Source: Leptospira weilii serovar Ranarum str. ICFT (GTDB lineage Bacteria; Spirochaetota; Leptospiria; Leptospirales; Leptospiraceae). From it: DNA of 64,000 nt. Position 1 is the first letter of the stretch; each line of letters begins with the position of its first letter. The notes under the pieces were generated by a model. It saw nothing but the letters and a program-made list of their open reading frames with translations, had not been told where the DNA came from and did not search any database. The DNA lies in contig NZ_AOHC02000015.1 in the NCBI RefSeq assembly GCF_000332415.1, positions 56,105 through 120,104 on the forward strand. The letters are read 5' to 3'. Positions 30,996-42,548 of this stretch are shown in pieces. The translations under genes and the position numbers were made by a program.

Positions 30996-31385
30996 TTAGT
31001 TGTTAGTCGATCGATCGACAACCCAACCGATCGTGAAAGAGATAAAAATCATAGTAAGATAACGCAACCCGATTTGGATAAAATAATCCCCCGCGTTCAT
31101 CTTAGACATAGGAATCAAAATCAAAAAGTCAAGTCCCCAGTTGATCCCAAGCCAGATCAATCCGGCGCTCAAAAGAACCGGAAATTTTTTACCGGAAATT
31201 TTCAAAGCGAGAGAAGCCAATAAAACACAACCCGTAAGAGTTCCGACAAGAATCATCACGGTTTTAAACAGGAAAAGATCCGTTTGTAACTTTCCGTCCT
31301 TGGTATGAAACGGAATCGCGACCATAAAAGGAATCAACCAAACCAAAAATCCGTAACTAAAAATTCGAATTAAATACTTTTTCAT
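30996..31385 (-). CDS. Small membrane protein, four predicted transmembrane helices
   Basis: The protein has 129 residues. Hydrophobic stretches at about 8-25, 43-65, 71-90 and 105-122 suggest four membrane helices. No family is recognised. It is divergent from the WYL-domain regulator at 31625, with 239 bases between them, which suggests control by that regulator. Confidence 0.7.
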   Translation of the reverse strand: MKKYLIRIFSYGFLVWLIPFMVAIPFHTKDGKLQTDLFLFKTVMILVGTLTGCVLLASLALKISGKKFPVLLSAGLIWLGINWGLDFLILIPMSKMNAGDYFIQIGLRYLTMIFISFTIGWVVDRSTNN

Positions 31386-31582
31386 AAAAAACTCCTATGT
31401 GATATCTCAAAATCTTGTTCCGTTTTTGTTTTGCAAAAAGTAGTTTTTTGCTGATTCGATTCCGCGAAAAAATTTGTCGGAATCGAATCAGGTTCCCGAT
31501 AAAATTTACGGCAGTTTTACGGACCGTCTATGGAAATTCAATCTTTTAATCTTGGGTTCAATCAATTATGGTTGGAAAATTA

Positions 31583-31605
31583 TATATGTCATTCTTTGTC
31601 ATATA
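31583..31605. promoter_or_regulatory. Candidate operator upstream of the WYL regulator
   Basis: TATATGTC, a short spacer and CATATA form an imperfect inverted repeat, and within it TGTCAT occurs twice, 10 bases apart (one helical turn). It stands about 20 bases before the start of the regulator gene and between two divergent genes. This is the expected position for an autoregulatory site, but binding is inference. Confidence 0.4.
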
Positions 31606-31624
31606 TTAAGAGTAAAATCGAAAC

Positions 31625-32581
31625 ATGCGTGCGAGCCGATTACTTTCCATACTTTTACAACTTCAAGCGAGGGGGAGAATCTCGTCTAGGGATCTCGCAA
31701 AAAAACTCGAAGTCTCCGAAAGAACCGTTCACAGAGATATGGAAGCGTTATGCGCTTCGGGTGTTCCCGTATTTGCGGAACGAGGTTCTCGGGGAGGTTG
31801 GGAATTATCCGAAGGTTATAGAACCAATCTTACGGGAATGAAAAAGGAAGAAGTCTTATCGATGATCTTAACGAGTTCCACTCGAATCGCATCCGATCTC
31901 GGAAAGAAAAAAGATTTGGACTCCGCCTTTATGAAGTTCATGGCTTCCCTTCCGCCTGTTTATCAAAAAGAAGTCGAGATCGTTCGACAAAGGATTCACG
32001 TAGACGGCGCGGGTTGGGGCGGTTCGGAGGAAAAATTTCCTTTTTTACCTCTCGTGCAGGAAGCTGTTTGGAATGAAAAAAAAATCATTCTTCGATACGG
32101 ATCGGATGAAGAATCCAAAAAAAGAATCGTCTTTCCTTTGGGACTCGTCGCTAAAGGAAGCGTTTGGTATTTGGTCGCAAAATACGGAAAGGAATTCAGG
32201 ACCTTTCGCATTTCCAGAATTTTAGAAGCGAGATTATCGGGAGATTCTTTCGAAAGACCGAAAAAATTCGACTTGGAAAAATATTGGAGGGAAAGCGCCC
32301 TGGATTTTTTCTCAAAACTCCCGTCGTATCCGGTTCGTTTCAGGATCAAAGCGAACAGATTCTATTTTTTGAATACGATTTCTTATGTGAGAATATTAGA
32401 ATATTTAAAAATAGATTCGGATTGGAGCGAAATCGAAGTCGATTTTCAAACTCGGGAATTCGCCTTGTACCATATTCTGGGTTTGGGAGATTCCGCCGTT
32501 TTATTGGAACCGAAGGAATTGCGCGAGGTTGTGTTGAGTTCCGCGGAAAAAATCATACGTTCTTATTCAAAATCCTTGTAA
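31625..32581 (+). CDS. WYL-domain transcriptional regulator (YafY type)
   Basis: The protein has 318 residues. Residues 1-60 hold a DeoR/HTH_11-type winged helix (LLQLQARGRISSRDLAKKLEVSERTVHRDM). The WYL domain follows (ILRYGS...PLGLVAKGSVWYLVAKYG, FRISRI), and then a C-terminal WCX-like region. Such proteins sense small ligands, often nucleic-acid related, and regulate adjacent genes. The divergent membrane protein gene and its own promoter are the natural targets. Confidence 0.9.
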   Translation: MRASRLLSILLQLQARGRISSRDLAKKLEVSERTVHRDMEALCASGVPVFAERGSRGGWELSEGYRTNLTGMKKEEVLSMILTSSTRIASDLGKKKDLDSAFMKFMASLPPVYQKEVEIVRQRIHVDGAGWGGSEEKFPFLPLVQEAVWNEKKIILRYGSDEESKKRIVFPLGLVAKGSVWYLVAKYGKEFRTFRISRILEARLSGDSFERPKKFDLEKYWRESALDFFSKLPSYPVRFRIKANRFYFLNTISYVRILEYLKIDSDWSEIEVDFQTREFALYHILGLGDSAVLLEPKELREVVLSSAEKIIRSYSKSL

Positions 32582-32654
32582 TAGAGTTGTTGAAGATCTT
32601 TCTTTCTTCTTTCGATCGGTTGACAAAGAGTCTTTCGATTTTAAGATCGACCTC

Positions 32655-33134
32655 ATGAAAATCACAGACGACGTTTTTAAAAATGCGCTTTCTCATTTTC
32701 CGTCCGGCGTAACGGTCATTACCTATTCTCATCTTGGAAAACACAGCGGCTTAACCGTAAGCAGTTTCAGTTCTCTTTCTCTCAATCCTCCGTTGGTTTT
32801 ATTTTGTCTTCAAAAGGATATAACCAGTCACGATCCGATCCGTGATTCCGGAAAATTCGTAGTGAACATTTTGGCGCAGGGACAGGATTCCCTTTCGAAT
32901 CAATTTGCTTCCGGAAAAATCGAAAAACACACTCTCATCGAAGAGCTTGGATGTAAAACCGGAGAGTTGACGATTCCTATCTTGCCGGGAATCCTTTCTT
33001 ATATCGAATGTGAAGTGGATCAATTTGTGGACGGAGGAGATCATTCTATCGTGATCGGAAAAGTGATTTCTGCGGGAGCGGACGACGGCCTGAGGCCCTT
33101 GTTGTATTACAGAAGGAATTATTATTCGGTTTAG
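32655..33134 (+). CDS. Flavin reductase-like FMN-binding protein
   Basis: The protein has 159 residues, the usual length of the family. FPSGVTVITY, GLTVSSFSSLSLNPPLVLFCLQ and FVVNILAQGQDSLSNQFAS are standard motifs. It probably supplies reduced flavin to an oxygenase or reductase, but no partner gene is adjacent. It lies 73 bases after the WYL regulator gene on the same strand. Confidence 0.9.
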   Translation: MKITDDVFKNALSHFPSGVTVITYSHLGKHSGLTVSSFSSLSLNPPLVLFCLQKDITSHDPIRDSGKFVVNILAQGQDSLSNQFASGKIEKHTLIEELGCKTGELTIPILPGILSYIECEVDQFVDGGDHSIVIGKVISAGADDGLRPLLYYRRNYYSV

Positions 33135-33292
33135 TCCTCGGACGATTTAAAGCGTGAGTAACGTGAGATTCCGTTGTTTTGTTGCACGTCTATGTCCAAT
33201 CCGTCCTGGAATTGTATGAGTCGAGTCCTTAAGATTATTCGTTTATCGAAAATTTATCTTTACTCTAACCGTGCGAAAGTCTATGTGGAGTT

Positions 33293-33931
33293 ATGATCTC
33301 AGGTTTGAAAGGAACTCTCAAAAAATTAGAAGTCGGATTTGCACACGTTGAAACGGGCGGAATCACTTACGAAGTAACGATTTCCTTCAAGACCTATTTG
33401 GAACTCAAAAGTCTGCCGTCCCAAAACGAGATTCAGTTCCAAATCTTTCACGCGATGAACGAAAGAGGGCAGAAACTTTTCGGATTTTTAACCGAACAAG
33501 ACAAGGAATTTTTCAAGGTTATGAAAGGACTTCAAGGGATCGGAGAATTGACGGCTCTCAAAATTTTATCTTTTTTTTCGGCGGAAGAATTGTATCGAAT
33601 CGCTCAGTCCGGAGAAGCCAAAGAACTCGAAAAGATTCCGAAGGTGAAAGGCAAAACTTCGGAAAAGATTTTTTTCGAAGTAAAACAAAATCTCAAAAAA
33701 CTGGAACTCTTTTTATCGGGAACTGCAAAAGAACTTTCGGTCGCTCTTCCTTCCTCTTCGCAAACTCCGGAAGAGGTTTTCGTCTCCCGGAGGAGAGAAG
33801 TCGCAATTCTGGGTTTGGTTCAACTCGGTTTTGAAGAAAAAACGGCCGGCAAAGAAGTGGATAAGATCCTTAAAAGTTCTTCGTCGACGGATCCGGGAGA
33901 AATTATCCGCGAAATCTTGAAAAACCTCTAA
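33293..33931 (+). CDS. ruvA: Holliday junction DNA helicase subunit RuvA
   Basis: The protein has 212 residues with the three RuvA parts: an N-terminal OB fold ([20 protein letters not shown]), tandem helix-hairpin-helix motifs ([19 protein letters not shown] and [18 protein letters not shown]) and a C-terminal domain that contacts RuvB ([21 protein letters not shown]). No ruvB or ruvC gene is adjacent. The AT-rich 270 bases that follow hold nothing that I can name. Confidence 0.95.
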   Translation: MISGLKGTLKKLEVGFAHVETGGITYEVTISFKTYLELKSLPSQNEIQFQIFHAMNERGQKLFGFLTEQDKEFFKVMKGLQGIGELTALKILSFFSAEELYRIAQSGEAKELEKIPKVKGKTSEKIFFEVKQNLKKLELFLSGTAKELSVALPSSSQTPEEVFVSRRREVAILGLVQLGFEEKTAGKEVDKILKSSSSTDPGEIIREILKNL

Positions 33932-34201
33932 ACCTTACCTTTGGTTTATAAGTAAAATTTTATAATCTAAAATTATAATATTTTTTTATTAATGATAAGA
34001 TCCCGTCGAGCGCCCATAAAAACGAGACGCTTTCTAAAGAAAATGGAATTCTGATTTCACATTGAATATTAAAAAAATATAAAATTCAATTTAAGTAATG
34101 TTATTGGGATTTATGTTTTTAATTTTCCATGAGGACGTTTTAAGATCGATATAAAAGGGATTCCCGTTGCTTTTATGTCTTTGAAAATAGAGAATTCCTT
34201 T

Positions 34202-36028
<1,827 letters not shown>

Positions 36029-36197
36029 CGATTACAATTTTGGCGTCATCGAGTAAAAACACGATGGATTCGGACTCCAATCTCCTTAAATTGCCGCATT
36101 GGAAAAATTCCTATCGACTCAATTTCCTGCGAAGTTTAATTAATTATAAAATTATAATCCGTAGGCAATCGGTTATAGGTAGGGACGTTTCGCGTAA

Positions 36198-36611
36198 TTA
36201 CTCCACGCGTTTTAGACTGAAACAAAATCCGATCATACTTACGTAAACCGTCATAATAATCGGGCTAAACCACCAACCAAAACTTTCAAAGTAAGAACCG
36301 TCGGCGGTTGCCATATAATAAATATGTCCGGGAATACTAGCCGTTACATAAGTGGTCATAAACCAATAACCGATTTTGTGTCCCAGTTTATTCGTAAATC
36401 CGTACACTTTAAAAAATATCTTATGTTCCCAGATGAGAGCGAATGCGCTATAGATCATAACTGCAAACAATCCTAAATCCACAATCGGAGTCATAACTTG
36501 TGCGGGGTCCGCTTTTCCGTCGCGTAGATAATGCGCAAAGTTGATTAAATGGAGCGTAAACCCCATCGTAAATAAAAGCGGTAACGATTTCTCGGCGTGA
36601 AATTTCAACAT
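36198..36611 (-). CDS. Small membrane protein, four predicted helices
   Basis: The ATG at 36611 is preferred to the one at 36665, because GAGGAAA lies 6 bases before it; this gives 137 residues. There are four hydrophobic stretches (LPLLFTMGFTLHLINFAH, LGLFAVMIYSAFALIW, IGYWFMTTYVTASIPGHIYY, FSPIIMTVYVSMIGFCFS). No family is recognised. The 352 bases upstream (36612-36963) hold nothing I can support. Confidence 0.75.
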   Translation of the reverse strand: MLKFHAEKSLPLLFTMGFTLHLINFAHYLRDGKADPAQVMTPIVDLGLFAVMIYSAFALIWEHKIFFKVYGFTNKLGHKIGYWFMTTYVTASIPGHIYYMATADGSYFESFGWWFSPIIMTVYVSMIGFCFSLKRVE

Positions 36612-36963
36612 AGTAGTTTCCTCACTTGTAATTCGCTCGTCTTTTTTCGAAAGGTAAGTGATCATTACTTTTTAAAAGTCCATTCATTGTCAAAACTTTT
36701 AATATACATTGGCAGGGTTGAATCGTATTCTAAATCTATAGTTTAAGAGTATCACTCACTTATTAGCGTCAAATTGAGTGAATCCTACTTATTTTTCCTG
36801 TTAATTAAGTATTTTCTAATGTTCATAATAGGATCTCGATTTCTTGAATTTTCAAACTTACATTTTTCGTCGGTGCGCCCTATCGTAGCTTGTCTCGAAA
36901 ACCTTCCACTGATTCTTGAAAGATCGCAGCACGAAATGAAAGAACGTATTTTTAAAGTGAGTT

Positions 36964-37563
36964 TTAATAATCCGATTCGTGTTCTATCTTCATAGCCGAA
37001 AGACCTTCGTTCGTGAGCAGTCCGAAAGTAAAAATATTTCCGACATGAGATCCTGCGGAGAAATAGAGTTCCTCCCTCTCGGAGTGGATCAATTGATTTT
37101 TGTTGTCGTCTTCTTCGACGAATCTGCGTACAAAAGAGCAGATGAGTAAAACGGAAAAGAGAATCGATCCGGTAAGCATCTGATCCGTTTCGTTTAGGCG
37201 TTTGAGGGTTTGTGAGATCGATGTATTTTCACGGATCGTGGATTGGGATTCAAAATCCGCGGCCCAATCCGAACCTTCTTCCGACCAATCCGGACATGAG
37301 TTGGCGGTGATCATCGTTTCAAAAATTTCAAAGTTGATAGCCGGATGATTTTTAAAACCTTCGTATTCTTCCTCTTCGCTGAAAAGAAATGATTTCATCC
37401 ATTCCGCAAACTCCGTATAGGCCGCTTCGTAATCGAAATTTTCTATGATGTGAAATTTTTCGCTTTGTTCGCGTTTGAAAATTTCGTTCGTCATTTTGCA
37501 TCTTTCTGCAAAACCGATGTTTTGTGTGGAAATCGCAAAATCCAATACCAATTCTTCTTCCAT
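36964..37563 (-). CDS. Hypothetical acidic protein of the accessory region
   Basis: The protein has 199 residues, with GGAAGG 6 bases before the ATG at 37563. It is acidic, with clusters such as FSEEEEYEGF and VEEDDNK, and one hydrophobic stretch (GSILFSVLLICSFV) that could be a buried helix. No family is recognised. It is soluble by prediction and has no signal peptide. Its compact acidic character and its place between decayed WGR/ankyrin genes would fit an immunity-type protein; that is inference only. Confidence 0.65.
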   Translation of the reverse strand: MEEELVLDFAISTQNIGFAERCKMTNEIFKREQSEKFHIIENFDYEAAYTEFAEWMKSFLFSEEEEYEGFKNHPAINFEIFETMITANSCPDWSEEGSDWAADFESQSTIRENTSISQTLKRLNETDQMLTGSILFSVLLICSFVRRFVEEDDNKNQLIHSEREELYFSAGSHVGNIFTFGLLTNEGLSAMKIEHESDY

Positions 37564-38119
37564 TTTTTACCTTCCTGATTTGATTCGCGAGGTCGCATTT
37601 GTTAAACGAAATTGATTTTATCTCGAAGCGTCGCAAATTAAAAATACGACGATCCTATGCTATTAAAATTCGAAAACATCAATGAAACCTTAACGAAAAT
37701 GAATTTCAAACTTGGTCGTAAAAGCGTCAATGATAAATTTTAGCTTGTCCTAAAACTTGTTGGTTCTTTCAAAAGTTTCGTTTTTTGAGAATTTTATAGG
37801 GATTGTGGGACAGATTTTAAACTGATTGTAGACAACTTTTATCCATAAAAGAGTTCTTAATCAAAAAAGATTTTGGAATTTAAAATCAAATTCGTTCGTA
37901 AATCGAGTAATTCAATCGATAACGTATTCATTTATTTTGAATATTCAACTTTTGGAATTTGTGGTTGCGTCTTTCGATATGCCTACGATAACTTTCTTAT
38001 GGCGGATAAACTCCTTCGGGAGCCGATAAAATTAGATTCCGAATTTGTAAAATGACATCGGTGATCGAATTCAAAGCTTTCCGATTTTTCCTAAGTTTTG
38101 CTACGAGTTCGTCGTTGGA

Positions 38120-38283
38120 TCACGTAAGCCTCCAACCTTTTGCGGTTTCTAAACAACGAAGAAGATGGGGAATGTAGTTCGCATTTTCAGTAAGTTTTCC
38201 AATTTGCGATTCGATCTTTGGAGGATCGTTGAAAAACGCGGAAATCAAATCCGCGACGAGGTTTTCAGGAGGTTCGAGTCATC
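38120..38283 (-). pseudogene. C-terminal remnant of an unknown gene (no start codon)
   Basis: On the minus strand the frame ending at the stop at 38120-38122 reads LEPPENLVADLISAFFNDPP, then KIESQIGKLTENANYIPHLL and RCLETAKGWRLT. This is clearly protein-like (regular amphipathic helices), but an in-frame stop lies just upstream and there is no ATG. It looks like the 3' end of a deleted gene. The stretch from 37564 to 38119 holds no gene that I can support. Confidence 0.5.
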
Positions 38284-38322
38284 TTTCCTACGATGTAAAC
38301 AATTGTAATTCGTAGCGTTGGA

Positions 38323-38790
38323 TCAATATTTGTGTTCGATGAGCTGATACCTGAAATCGGAAGTTTTGTTGAGCGGATCAAAAATTCCACGTTCATCCAA
38401 GTCTTTCAATAGCGCTTTCAGTTCGGAATCGAGTAAACCTTCTTCACAAGCGTCGAAATCAAAATGTTCTTCGGGAAATTCATAAAACCCTTGGTATTTC
38501 CAAGAACCTGAATTCACAGGATTTTCTCCGTCCAAGGCGATGGAAAGTGTTCCGTTTTCGATTGCAACAATCGAAATTTTTTCCTCCGGATGTTGAAGAG
38601 AAAAGTCATGGATCGCTTTTTCAATCGTAACTTTCAGTTGAGAGTTGAGAAAATTTTTATTTCCTTCGCTTCCGTTTAAATAATCAACGATACGACGACA
38701 ACCGTTTCCTTTGGCTCTACCCAATGCGGTATAACCTTCTTTGTTTCGTTTCTTTGAGATTTTTTACAATGGAGTTATTGAAAAATTAAT
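38323..38790 (-). pseudogene. Remnant of an ankyrin-repeat protein with a C-terminal domain, frameshifted
   Basis: The readable frame ends at 38323. Upstream of its first possible start (38724) it continues as NKEGYTALGRAKGNGCRRIVDYLNG, a good ankyrin-repeat end, and then meets a TAA. Just upstream a neighbouring frame reads SIVKNLKETK, which suits the preceding helix, so a frameshift near 38740-38750 is likely. The C-terminal 100 residues (SIVAIENGTLSIALDGENP, HFDFDACEEGLLDSELKALL) form a compact domain that I do not recognise. The 5' part of the gene is missing. Confidence 0.6.
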
Positions 38791-38837
38791 TCTTCATTTG
38801 TTTCGTTTCATTGAAATGAAGGATCAAAGCAGTTTTG

Positions 38838-39035
38838 TTAATCGCGATTGTTAAATTTTTCAACAACTCTAATGAAATGTACGTTTTCCGAGTTCATAAA
38901 TGTCTTTGTCTCCTCTTTAAAATATATACAAAATTTATCCGACTTGTCGTTTTTAAACGTTAGGCGGTCGTTCACTCTTTTTATGAGATTTTCAGGATCC
39001 CAAAGTAAGATCGGTTTTTTGATCGGTCTTTCCAT
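38838..39035 (-). pseudogene. Fragment of a WGR-domain gene
   Basis: The 65-residue frame contains RLTFKNDKSDKF, which matches the start of the two WGR proteins (YLTFKDDKSDKFW and [13 protein letters not shown]). The DNA around 38935-38975 resembles the 5' end of the WGR gene at 43475. After KSDKF the similarity stops and the WGR core is absent. A good GGAG precedes the ATG at 39035, so a short chimeric peptide might still be made. It is probably debris from a third WGR gene. Confidence 0.5.
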
Positions 39036-39109
39036 CGCTGTTCTCCGTTGTTAAATCGACGTTCAATAGTTTTGTTCTTTTTTAAAGATTTTTCTTCGTT
39101 GTCGAGTTT

Positions 39110-39430
39110 TTATTTTTGAACGTTAGGCGGCGTTCTATCCTTGCTTTCTTTTGCGAGTTTGATTCGGATTGTTTTGTTCGCGTCCGGAACTTGGCCGTCG
39201 AGAAATTTCCAGAACTTCAATAAATCGACCGAGACATGACCAATGCCTGAAATGCGTATCCCACTTGCTTTATATTTATAAACCGGTAGCCGGAAGTTTC
39301 CCGGCTCGTCGTACGAAAAATTTGCCCCTGTTTCCAGGGTTCGAAATGTCAAATACATAGGCTTCTTTTGTATGGCTCCTCGTAAAACCATCTTGTTTTT
39401 GCAGTTAAAGTTTTTCGTAAATGGATTCAA
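39110..39430 (-). CDS. Small hypothetical protein, TTG start
   Basis: The frame has 106 residues. AAGGAG stands 9 bases before a TTG at 39430, which supports translation. The sequence looks like a small beta-rich domain (PMYLTFRTLETGANFSYDEP, GIRISGIGHVSVDLLKFWKF). No family is recognised. It lies in the decayed part of the accessory region and could be a partial gene. Confidence 0.45.
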   Translation of the reverse strand: MNPFTKNFNCKNKMVLRGAIQKKPMYLTFRTLETGANFSYDEPGNFRLPVYKYKASGIRISGIGHVSVDLLKFWKFLDGQVPDANKTIRIKLAKESKDRTPPNVQK

Positions 39431-39482
39431 ATTCTTTGTCTCCTTCCAAAGATTTAAAACAAGCTTTGTTTAAATCTATATA

Positions 39483-39562
39483 AGAGTTTGTCCCAAAACG
39501 TCTCGAGTTTTTTCGGCATCGCATTCATTTCCGCAATTTTCGTATGTTTTGGGACGAGTTCT
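39483..39562. repeat. Palindromic element, copy C (intergenic)
   Basis: This 80-base element, with ends AGAGTTTGTCCCAAAAC and GTTTTGGGACGAGTTCT, matches copy D (59143-59222, opposite orientation) at 78 of 80 positions, yet lies about 20 kb away. It sits at the 3' end of the frameshifted WG-repeat gene, overlapping its last codons by two bases. Confidence 0.93.
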
Positions 39563-39929
39563 AAGTTCTAAATTTTTTGTCGGGATCGGCGCTAATCAAT
39601 ATGGAAGCTAAATGTGCTTTTGCTTCCGTTGTTTTTCCGGCTGCAGCGAATACGGCGACCACATAAAATCTTAATTGATTCGATTTAAGCGTCGTTAAGT
39701 CGTTGGGAATAGGCTCTGCAATGATCGCTAATTTTTCCGCATCGTATTTTTCTATCCAACAAAAGAACAAAAATACGATATCATCCCAGGCAACGCCGGC
39801 ATACTGTTTGATTTTTTCTACCGACTTATCGACATATTCTTCAAGCCACTCTTTTTTGTCTAAAATCTGTCTGTAGATAAAATCCTTTTTTAATCCTTGA
39901 ATGAACTGTTCGGGAGTTTTTTCGATTCA
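39561..39929 (-). pseudogene. Out-of-frame C-terminal part of the WG-repeat protein
   Basis: The frame begins after a stop at 39927-39929 and has no ATG, GTG or TTG before residue 54. It encodes EKTPEQFIQGLKKDFIYRQI and then LDKKEWLEEYVDKSVEKIKQ, a helical, well-formed domain, through to DPDKKFRT. It overlaps the end of the WG-repeat frame in the -1 register, next to a run of six A (six T on the + strand, 39917-39922). The simplest reading is that both frames were one gene and a one-base change in the run separated them. Confidence 0.6.
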
Positions 39930-41581
39930 TTACCGATTTTTAATATAATCTTCCTTTCATCGTCGTGGGAATAGGCTAAATAAATCGGGAAAGGATTTGT
40001 TCTTTTGATTTTTTGAAACGCCGGTCTCGCGATTGAATACGACAAGGCCTTCTCAAAAATCGGATCGAGTAATTTCAATTGCACATCTTTGTGAATGTCC
40101 ATCGCCTCTTCGATCACGTCCGTAGAAATCACTTCCGCAAAAACGAAGTCAAAATCGATCGAAGGTTCCCCGCCTTCAAAATCATTTTGTGGATCGTCCG
40201 GATCCTTGGACAAACAAACCGACAAACCCGTATTTCCGTTCGTATCGTCCCAAAAAAATAGAATTCCACTGATCGTTTCGGAATCGTCGTATACACTTTC
40301 CCAAAACGTGTCGAACCGATTTACGGTTTCCAGAAAAACATTTTTCCACGAGACTTTTTCCAGATTTGTAATCGTTGCTTTTACCGCAGAATTTCCTTGT
40401 GAAAATTTATTTATGATCTTTACGGATTCCGATTCAACTTCGGAAAGATCGGGGACTACAACTTTCGGATTTTTTTGTGACGATTGTGTTTCCGATTTTA
40501 CGGAATGATTCTCTTTGAATTCGCTCCACACAAGTTTTCCGTCCCGCGTATAAAAACGACTGAAAGAAGGAGTTTTACGATCGGGTTGAAACTTTGCTTC
40601 GATCAGTTCCTTTCCGGAATCATTGTGGATCCATTCGAACTCGGGTTCGAGAATATAATCGCCGTTAGGTTGGATCAGTCCGTGTTTTTTACCCACGGTA
40701 ACGACCGCGGCGCCGTTTTGAAAAGGTCTCGTACGAGTGAAGATGGGTTTGATTTTCATCGTTCCGCTTAAATCGATATATCCCCATTTGTTTGTAAGTA
40801 CTTCGGCCAATCCTTCCGAAAATTGTCCGGCGCTATTGAATTGAGTTGAGATTGTGATGTTCCCGGCGGCATCTATGTATCCCCATTTCGATTTTTTATC
40901 GTGAATCGCGGCGAACCCTTGCGAGAAGTCGTTCGCGTATTCTAGATTCGGCTGGATCACATAACGTCCCGTCCGATCGATAAAGCCGGTCTTTCCCGTT
41001 TTTACATCGTTTGCTAAAGCCAATCCTTCGGAAAAATTTCCGATGGATTTGAATCGAGGAGGAACCGCATAATCGCCGTTAGGATCGATACATCCCGTGT
41101 GATCGAAACTTTCCTGAACAACGGCCAAGTCTCCAAAGAAGGAAAACGAATTCAAAAACTTTGCGGGAATGACGAGTTTATCGGATTTGTTTATGGCCCC
41201 CCATTTTTTCGTATCTTTCATTTGTACACAACCCAGACCAAGACGGAAAGGCTCGGCTCGCTCATACTGCATCGGCACTGTATGAAAACCGGTAAGATCC
41301 ATATAACCGTATAGATTGTTGTGATACATTACGGCGAGCCCTTCTGAAAAATTCCATATGTCGATGTCGTTCGGCAATTCGAGAATTTTTTCATCGGAGG
41401 TGTTGATCACAAACCGTTTTTGATTTTGTTCCACGATCGTAAGGTCCTCGTGAAAATCGTCGGCTCGGTCGTATTTGGGTTCGATCACCATTTCTCCCGA
41501 ACCGTTGATAAAACCCAGCTTACAAATTTTTTTATCGTTCGACCAATGTCGTACTAGAAAAAGAGCTCCTTGTGTATTCAT
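39890..41581 (-). CDS. WG-repeat protein with C-terminal unknown domain (apparently frameshifted)
   Basis: The protein has 563 residues. Residues 15-345 contain at least eight WG-type repeats (for example KWGYIDAAGNITISTQF, KTGFIDRTGRYVIQP, KWGYIDLSGTMKIKP, KHGLIQPNGDYILEP), each followed by a FSEGLA-like helix. Residues 370-563 form a separate acidic domain (GILFFWDDTNGNTGLSVCLS). The frame stops soon after KIGNESKK, and a further coherent domain continues in the -1 frame. WG-repeat proteins are common in accessory loci; the molecular role is unknown. Confidence 0.8.
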   Translation of the reverse strand: MNTQGALFLVRHWSNDKKICKLGFINGSGEMVIEPKYDRADDFHEDLTIVEQNQKRFVINTSDEKILELPNDIDIWNFSEGLAVMYHNNLYGYMDLTGFHTVPMQYERAEPFRLGLGCVQMKDTKKWGAINKSDKLVIPAKFLNSFSFFGDLAVVQESFDHTGCIDPNGDYAVPPRFKSIGNFSEGLALANDVKTGKTGFIDRTGRYVIQPNLEYANDFSQGFAAIHDKKSKWGYIDAAGNITISTQFNSAGQFSEGLAEVLTNKWGYIDLSGTMKIKPIFTRTRPFQNGAAVVTVGKKHGLIQPNGDYILEPEFEWIHNDSGKELIEAKFQPDRKTPSFSRFYTRDGKLVWSEFKENHSVKSETQSSQKNPKVVVPDLSEVESESVKIINKFSQGNSAVKATITNLEKVSWKNVFLETVNRFDTFWESVYDDSETISGILFFWDDTNGNTGLSVCLSKDPDDPQNDFEGGEPSIDFDFVFAEVISTDVIEEAMDIHKDVQLKLLDPIFEKALSYSIARPAFQKIKRTNPFPIYLAYSHDDERKIILKIGNESKKLPNSSFKD

Positions 41582-41782
41582 ATTTCGTTATATTCTCCAT
41601 AGATCATCGGATTGTATGTGCCTTTACAGGATTTAATTACGATTTTAGAATCGCTCTTTTTAAAATTTTTTCGTCTATTTCTTGTTCAATATCATTCGGC
41701 TTGATATAAGAGGCCCCAAACAAATTGTCATTGGAAGATATAGGAAACGAATTCCGGTATTGTCGCGCCGCGTTTGGAGCGA

Positions 41783-42448
41783 ATGATAAAACGAACTCAT
41801 TTGGAAAAAAAGTGGACGTCTCTTCGGATCTGTTCTCTGATCGATTTCCATATCGGTCGAGTTGAATACAGTATGTCCTATTTAGAAATCGTAGACGCGC
41901 CTTTTCGTATCGGTATGGAATACGAAGCGATCAAATCGTTTGACACCTTTCAACAGAGTAAGAGATATACTTACGTCGGATACAATGCGCTCTACGATGA
42001 TAGAAGTGTCGTAGGTTATGAACATTTTTTTCACGATGCGGAAAATGACAAACTGCACGGATGGCGCTCAAAGGAAAGAAGTAACAAAAAGGCCGTTTCA
42101 TTTTTTAATCGGGTAGGCGGGTGGGAAAAACCCGTATCGAATTCGGTTACGCCGATCGATTCGGATGGATTCGACGTATCTCAAGGAAACAAAAATCTTC
42201 AAACCTATATTCCTTATTTTAAATCTTTGATTGAAGGGGAAAAAGATATACGGAATTGGTATGAGTGGTTGGATGAAAATGAAAAACTTCTGGAGAAAAT
42301 TTTGTCGCGTGGAGAATATTTGCGTTGGAAAATTTATCCGATACAAGAAATGGAAAAGTTTCTAAGAGAGTCTAAAATTTCTTTTCGGAGAGGGTATCGA
42401 TACCTTTGGATCGACTCCGACCGTTTGAAATATTATCTTAAAATGTAA
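41783..42448 (+). CDS. Hypothetical protein of the accessory region
   Basis: From the ATG at 41783 (GGAG four bases upstream) the product has 221 residues. A second ATG at 41873, which begins MSYLEIVDAPFRIGM, is an equally good start, because the part before it does not look conserved. The body has FRIGMEYEAIKSFDTFQQSKRY and later FKSLIEGEKDIRNWYEWLDE. No family is assigned. It is the only plus-strand gene in this stretch and is followed by a terminator. Confidence 0.65.
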   Translation: MIKRTHLEKKWTSLRICSLIDFHIGRVEYSMSYLEIVDAPFRIGMEYEAIKSFDTFQQSKRYTYVGYNALYDDRSVVGYEHFFHDAENDKLHGWRSKERSNKKAVSFFNRVGGWEKPVSNSVTPIDSDGFDVSQGNKNLQTYIPYFKSLIEGEKDIRNWYEWLDENEKLLEKILSRGEYLRWKIYPIQEMEKFLRESKISFRRGYRYLWIDSDRLKYYLKM

Positions 42449-42548
42449 GTGCGTTCATTCAAACTTTATAAAATTTGAATTTACAAGTCGGATTTTACGG
42501 ATTCTGATTTTTAGGATAACTCGGGTTGAGGTTACGTATAGTTTCGCC

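Noticed and set aside
37742..37817. Possible seventh palindromic element copy (AGCTTGTCCTAAAAC ... GTGGGACAGATTT)
   Set aside because: The left arm is recognisable but the right arm and interior are too diverged to be sure without an alignment.
37873..38055. Plus-strand open frame of 60 codons
   Set aside because: TTG start without a ribosome binding site, composition unlike the neighbouring genes, no family resemblance.
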